This document shows positions 36,044-48,022 of a stretch of DNA of 64,000 bases, in pieces (position 1 is the first letter of the stretch; every line of letters starts with the position of its first letter). The stretch is from Varroa destructor. Lineage: Eukaryota; Arthropoda; Arachnida; Mesostigmata; Varroidae. Made by a program: the position numbers and the translations under genes. The DNA lies in NCBI RefSeq assembly GCF_002443255.2, contig NW_019211455.1:17893126-17957125 (forward strand). Reading direction: 5' to 3'. The notes below the pieces were generated by a model. The model worked only from the letters and a program-made list of their open reading frames with translations. It was not told where the DNA came from and ran no database searches.

Positions 36044-39000
36044 CTCAGCAGACGGTTCCAAGTCAGTGCGGTTGAGCGGTGCTATATTTTGATGGCGCCA
36101 CAGCAGAGTATATGCTGAGTAGAAGGACTCTCAGGCGATGAAGGAACTAGCGTAGAGGCAAACCCTATGTTTCCTAAGAAAATCACTAGTCTCTGTGCAG
36201 GTCGCGGGGAACGTAAAACGCCTACGAACTAAATGAAGAACAGAGCTATACAGCTTTCAACGGACTGTTAAAAATTACCTCTGTCGAGTTTCACTCACGG
36301 CAGGTTTGATGAACGATTGATTTAAGTTTGAAAATTATAGAATGTGTTCGTATGAGGGTAGTTTAGAGGTTGATAGTATATATATACATATGTGTGTAAG
36401 GCATGAGGCATAAGGCAGCCCCTTTTAAAAGTCACAATGTGACCAAATTAAGTATGAAAGACAAATCAAAAGAACAGAATATTATCGTAACTGCTAGGAA
36501 ATTTGAGCTCAATTTTAGAGTAATAAACATCTAGCAAAGTTCCTGATCTTTATTGCATCATTGAGCTTTCTTGCCAACGTTTCTAAGTATACGAAACTCA
36601 TTAACGTAGAGGATATTTTGTGAATTTTTCCTTTTTTTTTTTGGTTCAATTTTAGGTTCAAGTAAAATACCTAATCGATTGTATTAAGCACTAGTCTATG
36701 ATAACGACACGAACATTCAGAGGTTTAGTAATCATTAACGAGGCCAAAGAAGTTTGCGTCGAGAAGATTAGACTCGCGACTAATCAATTGCCAAGAGGAA
36801 CTTGTACTTCCTCTAATAATGCCATCTCACATAAAAAGTGGGCAGTGACTGTTATCTTAAATTCGTTAGATAAAAAATTATTTTAAATCGAGCTGCCAAT
36901 ACAATATTCATAGCTTAATCACGCTTGCTAGTAAAAAACCTTTTTCGTTACTCCTACCGAGGCCTGATTTAGTTCATTTCTTTATCAGGTGCCTGTAATT
37001 AGGAGCCTTAACATATGAAATCTTCTGATATGAGACTTAACTTTTAATACCAAGCCTTATAGACGACAAATACGTGTGCATATCCTACATAAAGTTCGTG
37101 GGAATTTTCACAATACACATCTCTGAACTACGGTAGAGCCACGGATCGGTGGGCGCTTCATGAAATCTTTCCATCAGATTTGCACATATGTATACATACA
37201 TATACACTTTACTCTTTTTAATCAAATCTGTTATATTGTATATGTCCAAATATGCCGGGGTTTGAACCGTTTTTCTTATCCAGACGTGTACCCTATGCCT
37301 TTGCACCGATAGTGATTTGATGAAACTATTGATCCGTTGCTTACAGAGCTGTCCTCGTCGAAAAGAATAACTGCAGAAAATGATCCCTGAAAGTTTGTCC
37401 TAAGTTCTCAAGTTTCAACTGGACCATTTGTGCCTTATTTGACATGCAAGCAATAAACTTGAATAAGTCTTCAAGAACACTCTGCGCAAATTATGAACGT
37501 TATTAAAGCCAAGTTATTAGACGTTTACGTAAATTCGATGTTTAATCGCTTTTTCAATGTCTAGCTCCTGAAGTTGATACAGCTCACAACTGACCTCAGC
37601 CTGGTAAACGCACTCTGTGTTGCTGCATGAAATTACCTATGGCCGGCACAGAGGATGCCCGCCTATTTCGTGAAGTACTTACCAATTGCAAGACGCAACC
37701 CGCTACTTAATATATATATATCTAATATTATAAATGTTGGCAGTTTATACTATGAAAAAGATACTTGCAAGGTAACCTCGAGTTCATTTTGAGCCATTCA
37801 AGCGATGTACATAATAACATTGATTAAACCTTTACGTCTTTATTCCATGGCTTTTAGCTGTGGAGCATTCGTGGAGGCCAGTCAAAAACACGATAATGAA
37901 AATACGCTTTGTAAACTCATGAATTAGCAACAAGGCTGATGACACTACGATACGTTTTCAACTACGGTGCTCGTTGTTTGTTGGCACACAATGTACATAC
38001 AGGTAAAGGATATTTTCCACGTCTATAAAAGTGTACGAATTACCTGTACACTCTTTCATACCTCTTCATACCGGATTATAATATAACAGGCTCTTGTCAC
38101 TTAGACGTTAACATTTCAGTAGCCGTCGAAGCGTATTGACGCCGTAAACATTGCATCTCCTAGATCTGCCGAGTTGTTCCAAAGAATATTTAACACATAT
38201 TTCTACCTCTAGCCCACTTGTTATTTCAACTCTGTGTTTTTGTAAACGTTGTGTTCCCATTTCGAAGGAATGAAGAACCTCTCCCGCACATGCGTCAAAC
38301 ACTCGACTACCTTCAGTTTGAAACGTCTATCAAGTTGGTCTATTAGAGCCAAGGTCACGGCTTCAACAGCTTTTACCCGTTGGCTTGTTAGCTTTCAGAT
38401 CAGCTTTGCTCAACTTAAATATAGCTGCTCTTGGTTTCTTTTGGACGATCCTTCTATCAGCGTTCCATGGCCACCGAACAAGTTGACTTTTCCCATGTTT
38501 ACGCAAATATGTATATTCTCTTTCAGCCTGTTTGACTTTTGTCGTACTACTTGCTGTACAACCGTCACGGACCGTTAATTTGAAAAGCGGAAGGTCCGAA
38601 GTATCCGTTGAATTTATTGAACATGTTGAGCTAGCCGAACAAAGGGGGCTCGACAAATTGCGTTCTGCAGCAAAAGCCCATGTCTAGTACGAAACAGGAA
38701 TCGGTCTTGCTTTTTTTGCACGACAATCGGCAATTTTGCCTACTGATATGTTTCACTGTTTCGGTCGACAAGTACTACCAGTCTTATGGGTAGACGAGTT
38801 TCGTGGTGATTTCAAGATTAAAAGAAAGCTACATATAGGTAAGCCCTCTTTTAAAGACGTTTCGTTTTGGATAACTCTTGCCGCGCTATATCTGATTTGA
38901 TCACTAAGAAATTAAGTGGAGGGGAAAAAAAAATAGCAGAACACATTACGGTGGTAGGATGTTGCCTACCTCTTAAACTTAAAAAATGTCCAGAGAAAAA

Positions 39001-39275
39001 AATATTATATCTGCTCGAAAAGTTCTGTCCATAAAATAAATCCTTAGATACATAACATTCATTTTTAACGTAAAACATAAGCAGCTACATAATATGTATC
39101 ATGTAAAACAATATAACTTTAAATAGTCTAAAATGTATGCACTATTATTAAGCTGTTATAGGCGAAAGGCTTGAAATTGAATGACTTTTGAAAAAGTTAG
39201 TGTGAGATGATTATTTTTAATATGTGCTAGAGGTACCATCCTTTTACGTACCTGTTCCAGTACGCTAGCAGTTTC

Positions 39276-39300
39276 CGAACAGCCATGTACCGGCTGTTCG
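39276..39300. repeat. Perfect 9-bp inverted repeat
   Basis: CGAACAGCC (39276-39284) and GGCTGTTCG (39292-39300) flank a 7-nt spacer, ATGTACC. It lies about 460 nt upstream of dispersed repeat copy 1 but is not part of it. Confidence 0.55.
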
Positions 39301-39763
39301 CGTTCCCGTATGTAATTTCTCTATTCATGGCTTTTTAAAGTAAACCGTTAGAGGTATGTGCTTGCCCGCCAGTTGCAGTTCCCAGGCTAAGAAGGTCGAC
39401 ACTTAGATCGCGAAAATAAGCCTTGAGGCCCGCCTTGGACACTTCTCTACTTAGTCCAACAAGTGAATAGGGCACGACGATAAGAATAATGTTGTCAATT
39501 GCCGTTCTAGCGGTCCATGAATCTTTTGAGGAACTCCGTATAGCGAACTGTCTTATATGCGGCGACTGTCCCGTACTAATAAATGTTCCTGATGTCTATT
39601 GCAAATAGCATCATCACTTTATGTCCAAATTTAGTGAATATTGCCACCGAACACGACTTTTCCTCGAAACGATGCATTGTTTTGCCTAGTACCCCTTCAG
39701 CTGGCAGTAGAGATTAAAGTACGCCTCGTCTATGATGACCATTTAGCCCAAGCGGGACTAAAG

Positions 39764-39896
39764 CTTCGCAAATTACACGTAAAACACACCGTATGCATTT
39801 CCAATTGGCCAGGAACATTTTTACTCAGTTTTCACATTTTCAGTGTTTGGGTTGTAATTTTGTAACGCGTTACATATAGAATGCCGGTTTTAGGCG
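39764..39896 (+). repeat. Dispersed repeat, copy 1
   Basis: This segment and 63751-63890 share an ordered series of near-identical blocks: ATGCATTTCCAA, then a T-rich stretch with TTTCAGT, then TTGGGTTGTAATTTTGTAAC and CGTTACATAT. The two copies lie in the same orientation 24 kb apart. Copy 1 lacks a GGGGTGAATTCACGGGGG-like insert present in the other. No coding capacity or terminal repeats were recognised, so the class of element is unknown. Confidence 0.6.
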
Positions 39897-42800
39897 AAAG
39901 GTCTGCTTTCGTGAAAAATCAACCTTGGACTGCGGCGATGCGTTGTAGCTCTTCTGTTTTCGATACCTGGTCACCTCCTTGCTAACCTTTACTACTTTAA
40001 TTTTTGCGCTTCAAACGTTTACATACTGTGTTTCCGTTTAAACGCTCCTCTCTTAATGTCTTCAACAACCTTCGATGAATTTTCTCAGCGCTTTTTTACC
40101 CTTCGAAGAATAAAAACTTTACCACTGAGTGTTGATTTTAGAAGCTAAAAGATATTTTTTTTTGTGAACTTATCTTTCCAGCAGTAAACTCAACCAATTA
40201 TTACTGAGAAGTTTTTAGAGGATTAGAATATAGCCGAAATTCGTCTGCTAGCAGTGCGCAGTTCAAAAGTTAGTCATAATTTCAAAATCCTATGGAGTAC
40301 AGTGTGCTCATAGTTAATAACTAGAGGCGAAGTAACTTGCAGTTGCAAAGGTGTCGCAGGCATAACAAGGATAAGTGCCAGTCATAACTGTATTGTTAGT
40401 TTGAAGCGCTAACACGCTCATCTTTCGCTCGAGTTCCGAATCGCTTGACTGTATTCGCGCCACCCAAACCTTCATGGACAATCGAGAAAACAACGTTTTA
40501 AACGGCTTTATGTTTGTTTATACGCAAGAGTAACAATGTACAGCCCGTATGAGGTGCCTTATACATCTTTTCTAAAAGCAGTGACGGTACGATCATTGAT
40601 GGCGCTTGATATGCAGAGCCGCGTGCTGTGATTTAACTCCAGTTCATGGATTACTAGATAAATAATAGCATGGGCAGTTTATCAGAAAAATTTATAGAAA
40701 AAATATCGCTAAATATTAAAAGTTCCTACTCTCTTGAAGAATATAAGCCAACGTCATAAGTCAAACGAAAGGCGGGCTGGTCGCATGTCTATTAAATGCT
40801 ATTATTTCACTGTTCGTTTAACTGCAGTTACGTGTCGAAACGAACTTCTAAGTTAATTGCATTAAGCGCGCTGCTCAGGGATGGCTATCAAATTTTGACT
40901 TCATTTAATATTACTATGGGATTTTACATTTACGTACATGCATGAATGAATTAGTGCTCACTTACTATTATTCTTACCGTTGTATATTTGAACTGACCGG
41001 AATTTTTTTTTTCTAATTTTTTATCCTACGAGTACCTAATTATTTGATATATACTGTTTCCTCTTAATAAGGAGGTGTCAAGCATTGGTCTATACGAACT
41101 ACCTTCACTCACTGTGAGCTAGCAACGTAAACGATCGAGTCTTATTCATAATTTTCTAGTGTTATTAAGCTCAAGTTAACATCCTTTAAAAAATAATAAG
41201 CAGCATTCAACTCTAATTCGAAAACAATTAGAAATAGTCTACGCACATAAAAAGTGGAATAGCGTAGTGCCGTCTCAAGTAACTTGAACGAAGCATTTTA
41301 CAGAAATTCTGTTTCAACGTTTTTTTTTTTCCTAGTCCTCCTCCTTTTTTCATAATAATAATAGAGAGTGGAAAAATGGCACATGCGCGAAAAGGACGAT
41401 TTCTCATAACCTAATTGTGACTAGGTAATACCACAAGAACAGGTCAATTGACCGTTTCAATCTTGCGCGTATTACCTATTGGAAAACCTCTAACGGGCTT
41501 TTTCTACGAACTAGGAACAAGCGTGCAACCTAAATTAGGTTTGCTAACAGAGGACTAATTTGTAAAACTGTTTGACTATTCTCAACAAAACGTTGTTCTT
41601 GACACAGATAGATACCTCTAGAAATCCAGGGACGCAGATTCAGCTTGTTAATTTTAGGCAGAAGAAAATCTAATTGCGTAATTTCTCACCGAATAGTAAT
41701 CAGCCCTCATCTTAAATTAAAACCTAAATCCTTTTATAGATTTATCAAGGGTGTACAACATATATCTAGCTAGATATGGTTATGTAGACTCAGTTGAACC
41801 CGTTTTGTAAAAACTAGCTCGCTAAATAATCGTCTATCAACATATTATCCATCCATGTTGATTTCAGCTGTTAACTAAATCATTCGTCGATCAACGATAG
41901 GTAATGCTTAACGACAGTAGCAAAGATAAAACTTTAAATATTTATTTAATATACCTGAAATCAATGGTCCGTTCTATTATAATAATCTCGTATTGTTTTG
42001 CTGAGTGTCTATAGCGGGACTTCAGCGATAACTTACCCATACGAAAGGCGCTATAGGCTCGAATGTTCAGCTCGTTGACTCTGTTTTTGTTCTATAACTC
42101 TTTGAGGTAGTTCGGCGACTGATTTTAGGACTTTCTCCATAGCTATAGTTTGCCACCAAACGATTTGGATTAGCTTTCTAGGTCATTTACAAACAGTGTC
42201 GTTTACTCGGAGCATCCATTAATGTGCATTAGATATACTGTGCTCTGATGGTGGTCAATCGACTGTAAACAACGCTACTCAGATACGTCTTTTTAATAAA
42301 ACAAAAAAAAAAAAAGAAATACACTGACGAACACATTCGCATCATTAGGTTTCAGCTATTTAGTATTACTCCCTTCGTGGTGCTAGTCAGGCCTAGGACA
42401 CACCCTGGCTGAAACATCCTCTACTAGGATTGCAACGCCGCGAAGACTCCTGGTAGTAAGTAACTCGGACGATCGTCGTCAGTTGTATTGTTTCTGGCTA
42501 CTAACATGTCGATATTGCGACTTCTATTAGCAATAAGAATAGTATCTGACAATTCTCAGAGTGTAGGTGCGTCTAGGCGTGTGAAAGTAAGTGTGTGAGC
42601 AAGAGCTTCCTTAATAACATGCTCGGTGCACAAGAAAAGAAGCCTTGCTTAGCTTAGATATCAGGTCCGCCTGTCTTGGCCCTGCTGCCCTTAGGCCACC
42701 TACGCGGATGTCTAAACCACTGCCGTCTGAGGGTCAACCTTGGCGAACTTCCCTGCCAGCTGAAAGAAGTTTTTGGCAAATATATTGTCACATAGGATGG

Positions 42801-44742
42801 ACGTTTTTTACCGCTACACAACGGGGATCAACTTGAGGATGTAATACACAGACTAAACGAAGAGAAAATCTACTAATCGAATATTTTAATTCTGCGTATG
42901 TCTATTTGCTACGTGCGTGCTGCGGGCAACTTTACCATATTTATAGCCAATATATATACCTCTGACAGTTGGAAAATCTTTAATTTATATATGTTAAAGT
43001 AGCAAATCATTACAGGATGGGAGTTTAACTCTGTGCACCCTGGGATAACTTCTATACTAGCATTAGTGGATAAAGCTAGTCAGCGACCAGAATAGTTATT
43101 TATTCAAACTATGAAGAATTTTTTTTTGTCCCATGCTACATACTGTCGGAACTAGAGGCGACGCAGAAGAAAACAGGTGTTTATTTAATAATGTATTTCG
43201 CCAAAAAATAGCCAGAACTCGATACTGCTTACAACATAATATAGTCGAAATAGAAACAATATCTTTTTGTAATGATCAGTTACCTTAACAGATACAAATT
43301 GAATACTTTTCCAACTATATATATATATTGCGCCTAAAAATGTCCCTTTGCAAAACAGGCACCTAATGAGCAAGCGGCCTGCTCGCTTTTCTAGATTTTC
43401 TCAAGCTTCCGGTATCCATTTTGGAGTCACAACTGGGTTAGATTCGGCACTAGACTCTGATAGCATATACGACTCTCCCGCAGAAGATTCTTTCCAACGA
43501 TCTTCACTTGTGACAGCGATCAATGGGACCCTTAAATACTATTATATTAGGATACGAACCCAGCTGAAACTGGTACTAAGTCCCCTGTCTCCCATTAAGA
43601 AAAGAAACTATTAAATTCAGTTAAATATTTACATATACATATAAAATAACTGAAGGAAAGAACATTTCGAAATGATTTAAATGAGATTCTCAGTACTAAT
43701 CAAATCCAAAACGTGCGCCGAGGTGTGAGGTTGCCATCACGGATCTATTCCCTAAAAAACAAAAACATTATCAAAAAAAAGAACAAATCTCAAATAAGCA
43801 ATGCTTCGTTAGACGATGTATCAAATTAGTTCTAGCCTGTTAAAACCCCATTCTAGACGTATTGTTAGTTAGAGGTACTATAATAGCTATATCAAAGTTA
43901 CATTTCTCATGAGGGCTAATTTTACCGAAATAGTCTATACCCCTTTTAGTTTGGGGGTTTTAGTGGTCTCCGACATATCACAGACAGAGATTTCCTTACC
44001 GCTTAACCAAGCGTAGGCTCTAGTTTTGACCGTTCTGTGTAGCCGCAGGTGACGGACAGGGGGGTACGCTCACGTACTTTGACAAGAAGTGAGAATGAGT
44101 TTTGTGTGATAGAAGAAAAACATCAAGAGAGTGGTTGAAGCTTGTGTCGTTTAAGAAAGCTAACTTCAGCGGCAAAGTTTACCAGTAGAGATATTATGAG
44201 ATTGGCCATGACGGCAAAATTGGCTGAAACCAAACGGTACGCACGTAAATAGTTTTGAGCTCACTTAGCTGGAACGTCAGGCGTCACGCGACGGTGTCGA
44301 AAACGTTACCGTTGAATACGCGCGAGGCAGGAAATCGTAAAAATAACTCATAAGACATAGTCCGAACTAGAGACTGGCATCTGTGCTCGCGTAGATAAGA
44401 CTAAAGGCCGTCTTTCTCCGTCTGTTTACACCATTCAATCGTGTGTTTGATATATGAATCTCCTTGAACTATTACACCTTGTAGCTGTTTTTCATAGTTA
44501 ACTTAAAATTATTAGAAACTCTGAAATATGTATAAGGGAAAATCGTGAGTAATGGGACATTTTATGCTTGTGACCGGCGTTCGTATTGGGTGCTACAGTT
44601 CGTATTGATATAGAATGATTTATATGTAATTTAAAAGAAAAAAAAAACAATTTTTCTTTTAAAAAAAACAATTTTATGGTGTCAATATATCTTCGCGAGT
44701 GCCGACTGCCGCTGAACTTTTACAAGACTCGTTGGCGTTTAG

Positions 44743-44994
44743 GATGCCGCCGCTGATGATTTGGACCTTTCAACATACGGGAAATACATGATGATTTTAG
44801 CACGTGACAGTTCTTTGCGATACCTAAAATCATTAAATCCAGTTTCATGGAGAGATTTGTACGAACGCAGTAAAACTATATCGGCGTATCATTTTCTCTG
44901 CTCACAGCGGCGATTGAGACACGATACGGATATCATCCACTCGGCTAGTTTTATAGCGAGACTCGGCGCAACACCTACCTTTACGTTCAGTCAG
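44743..44994 (+). CDS. Candidate 84-codon internal exon, unrecognised
   Basis: A frame open for 84 codons, phase 0 in and out, lies between an acceptor (ggcgtttag) and a donor (CAG|gtacac). It begins with an acidic DAADDLDL and includes YGKYMMILARDSSLRYL, NPVSWRDLYER, YHFLCSQRRLRHD and RLGATPTFTFSQ. Length and composition fit a real exon, but no neighbouring exon could be joined with confidence and no family is recognised. A short micro-exon-like block at 45574-45630 (strong acceptor ttattccgcag, donor gtgagt) is nearby but its phase does not match directly. Confidence 0.22.
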
Positions 44995-45216
44995 GTACAC
45001 TAGCGGATAAGATCCCCGAAACTTTTTTGATTTCCTAAAATATATTCAACGTTTAGCTATGGTTACCTAGCGTGAATGTAGTCACATCCGCTGCCTGTAC
45101 CGTGCTCGATCGATATTGATTTTTACTGATCGCGTAACGAACGGTGACGACCAGTGGGGAAAAACCGATGTCGCTAACTGCCAGGCCTCAGGTGCATTTG
45201 TTTTTTATCAGCAGAT

Positions 45217-45238
45217 AAAAAAAAAAAAAAAAAAAAAA
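45217..45238. repeat. Poly(A) run, 22 nt
   Basis: The longest homopolymer in the window. It could be the tail of an old retroposed copy, but no recognisable element precedes it. Confidence 0.85.
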
Positions 45239-45683
45239 CACCATCTACATCGATATGTCATCTTGGTATAATCTATGCATGAATACGTAAAGCCGATAAT
45301 AAACCTTGAATAGGTTCATGTTTGACTTCACGAGTTCATACGTAGACAGTTATGAGTTTTCATTAATGAAACATACGCTGTTATCGATAGTAGCAACACT
45401 TGGAGCGAGCTAAAATTTAATCAGTTTAGCTCTATTTACACAGACGTATGGATCTCATATATGTTGGACATATCGCTTGCCTTTTCGACATGTTTCTTTT
45501 ATTTACGAGAGAAGCTGGCTGCTGATAATTGTCGCAATAGGATTTCTCTCTCAGTTGTGATTTATTCCGCAGGAGAACAATTACGTCCAGAATCGATTTC
45601 GTTCGTCAAAAGCCACGCTTAGATTATAGTTGTGAGTCGTCGCTGCAACAAGGAGGTCAGGGTTCTGAAGTATATCATTGCAG

Positions 45684-45707
45684 GCACGCACGCACGCACG
45701 CACGCAC
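45684..45707. repeat. (GCAC)6 microsatellite
   Basis: Six exact tandem copies of GCAC, seen directly; unusually GC-rich for this window. Confidence 0.9.
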
Positions 45708-45762
45708 CGCGGAGCTGGAGCTTATCTTGGAAAATCGTTAGCCTCACCGGAAGCCAGTGTTC

Positions 45763-45802
45763 TAGATTCTATCTAGACTCTTCTGAGTCTAGATGGAATC
45801 TA
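45763..45802. repeat. 18-bp hairpin with TTCT loop
   Basis: The left arm TAGATTCTATCTAGACTC (45763-45780) and the right arm GAGTCTAGATGGAATCTA (45785-45802) are inverted copies with one mismatch, which would be a G-U pair in RNA. They are separated by the 4-nt loop TTCT. The structure is seen directly; any function is unknown. Confidence 0.7.
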
Positions 45803-46012
45803 TTCGCTAAAAGTCACGTCGCGTGATCGTTGCGTCTCTGCACGAATTCTTTTTATAGCGGTACAATAAAACATCATTCACGTTACATCTTCTCATGTGA
45901 TAACAACTAGTTAGTTAACAAATTATTGGTAACACTTTGTTCTGGTGCGGCCGACCGGATGTGTCATATCTATTTTCAACAAACGGGTCAACACTCCGCT
46001 TTTAGTACTTAC

Positions 46013-46129
46013 GATAGACGCAATCACAATGCATGGTACTCTTCGCAGTGATGCCTTTATCATTACGATGTCACAGCCTAAACAACCGCCTGCGTTTCTA
46101 ATGTCTCCACTGAATACATTCAACCGGTG
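46013..46129 (-). CDS. Candidate 39-codon internal exon, unrecognised
   Basis: A minus-strand block of exactly 39 codons has acceptor agtatctctatag and a strong donor TCTATC|gtaagtac. The frame reads through NVFSGDIRNAGGCLGCDIVM and KASLRRVPCIVIASI, ending in a hydrophobic segment. A second internal acceptor (gttgtttag) could shorten it to 66 nt in the same frame. No partner exon or family was identified, so this rests on splice sites and one open frame only. Confidence 0.2.
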
Positions 46130-47965
46130 CTATAGAGATACTGTGACACATTACTTTTATTTGTCCAGATTCGTACTACCTATGAGTTCACCGCCGTCGA
46201 AAGTTTCCTTTCATCGCTCGTACGCTCGGACAGGCGACGCCGGTTAAGGCTGAAATAGCCCCCGTAGCGTGTCGTCGTCACAAACGACTTGAGAATAAGT
46301 CACGATAAAGCGCCAGCGTCTTGACAATGCTGTGTGAAATATTTTACATCTGTTAGTATTGAGTTGTTCCACTGGCCTATGAGTTAATACCAAATGATCT
46401 CTATCTTTACAAACTAGACAATTCTTTCTTCATAAAGCTGTTTAAACGCACGCGAAGTAATGTCACGTACCGATTTCCGACGTAAGACAAGACCCTTGTG
46501 GAATCGACACTAATAGTAAAAGCTAAGTCAGGTCTCCAGTAAACGCTTATCGAACCGAGAATCCGTTTTTGTTTCATCTATTCAAAATTACCCCATTTAA
46601 AATATACGTATCGGCAAACAAGAATTCTATTAATTATAGAAATAGCAGTTTCAGAGTCCCAGCTGGCGATCATACCCAAAGTAAAGATAATATACTGTGA
46701 CATTTTTAAGGTATTTACAAACAGACATTTAAGGCAATGAACCCAGTGAACGGATCGACATGGCGCATTTCGTAATGTGCTTGCCTTCTTATTAGCTCCT
46801 TCAGCAATTCCTAAATGATGTATTAGATAATTGTCAGTCTTCTCCGGCTATAAGAACTTTTCTATGGATCAGCCTACATACAGCTAATTTCCCCGGACCA
46901 AATAGCTGGTTGTTTACTTAATAGCCAGCTCATGTTTGTCCTTTACACGTAGATATCTGCTGTTTTAAGGCATCTTCTATAAAATACCCGTGCTGAATGG
47001 TGATATTATCAAGGGTTGCTTTCTGTTTACATGTGTCTGTATTGTAATTACGAAGCGGTATAGAAGAGGACTTTTGAAGATTTTCCAAGACTCGCCACAT
47101 GTTTATCAGGTAAGTAGAGGTCCGGCCCATCGTTCTTCCCAGAGGAACCATGTCTCTTGTAAACTCGGCAAGGTTGCTTACTATGAGGACTTTTTGTTTG
47201 CTTTATAGACCCTTTATTTTTTTTTCTAAGTAATTTCATCTTGCTATCATTTACATTCATTTTTCGACTTCTAATCGTGTCCTCCGACTCGAAGTAACTT
47301 GGAAATGGCCAAGTACGCTGCTCATCGAATTGAGTATTTTGTATGTCGAGGTATACTACGACGGATATCGTAACTCGAAGTTCTGCGGCGAGGAAGAAAA
47401 TTACGTAGTGTTTTATAATAATAAAAATGTTTTGCAGAAAGCTCTTGCGACGTTGATGGCACGAAACAAGCTATAACAACTCTCAGGATAGATTTCTCCG
47501 AAATGGATTTCGGCAATTAACTGTCTCTAGTTAGACCTACTTGAAAGCTTCTGGTGTATTGTATAAAGCCAGACAATCAAACTTAGTTAATGGCTGCGCC
47601 CGTATACACGACAAGCTAGACATTTTGCCAACGGCTTCGAAAAACAGATGCAACCGATTAAATCAGTTACATTAATGTCCTTTAGTAGGCCACATGTGTT
47701 GAACTGTGTGCATGCGTAGAGTTACTTTTCGCCCTTGGAAATGATTTAATCATCGATATACTCACAGGAATGTTCTGTTAGGATTCTATGATTAAATACT
47801 CAATTCGGTGAGTAGTATTAGCCCCTCCATTCAGCAGTCCGAAGTTAAAGGCTACTAAGGCAGGAGAGAAACGATATCGAATGAAATATTTCCCTAGAGA
47901 GATTAGTACGAGGGTTTCGCCCACAATTTCAGTGCTAGTGCGGCTCCCCTAATAGTATACGAACT

Positions 47966-48022
47966 CTATATATATATGTATACATATATACACATGCACA
48001 CATCTATATATCTATATATATC
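47966..48022. repeat. TA/CA-rich simple-sequence tract
   Basis: About 57 nt of interrupted TA, GTATAC and CTATATAT repeats; an old, degraded microsatellite. Confidence 0.7.

Larger units (their letters stand above)
36044..44742. other. No supported gene
   Basis: AT-rich with dispersed repeat copy 1 at 39.76 kb and an inverted repeat at 39.28 kb. Two mutually exclusive readings occur at 38.1-38.7 kb: a + terminal-exon-like frame ending LDKLRSAAKAHV at 38686, and a minus frame of about 70 codons ending at 38108. Neither could be preferred. At 42.64-42.79 kb there is a GC-rich patch open in several frames. Confidence 0.4.

Noticed and set aside
38108..38686. Opposing exon-like frames (minus to 38108, plus to 38686)
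   Set aside because: Both cannot easily be terminal exons of convergent genes given their order, and neither could be extended.
45684..45707. CRISPR-like or satellite array
   Set aside because: Only a short 4-nt tandem repeat without spacers.
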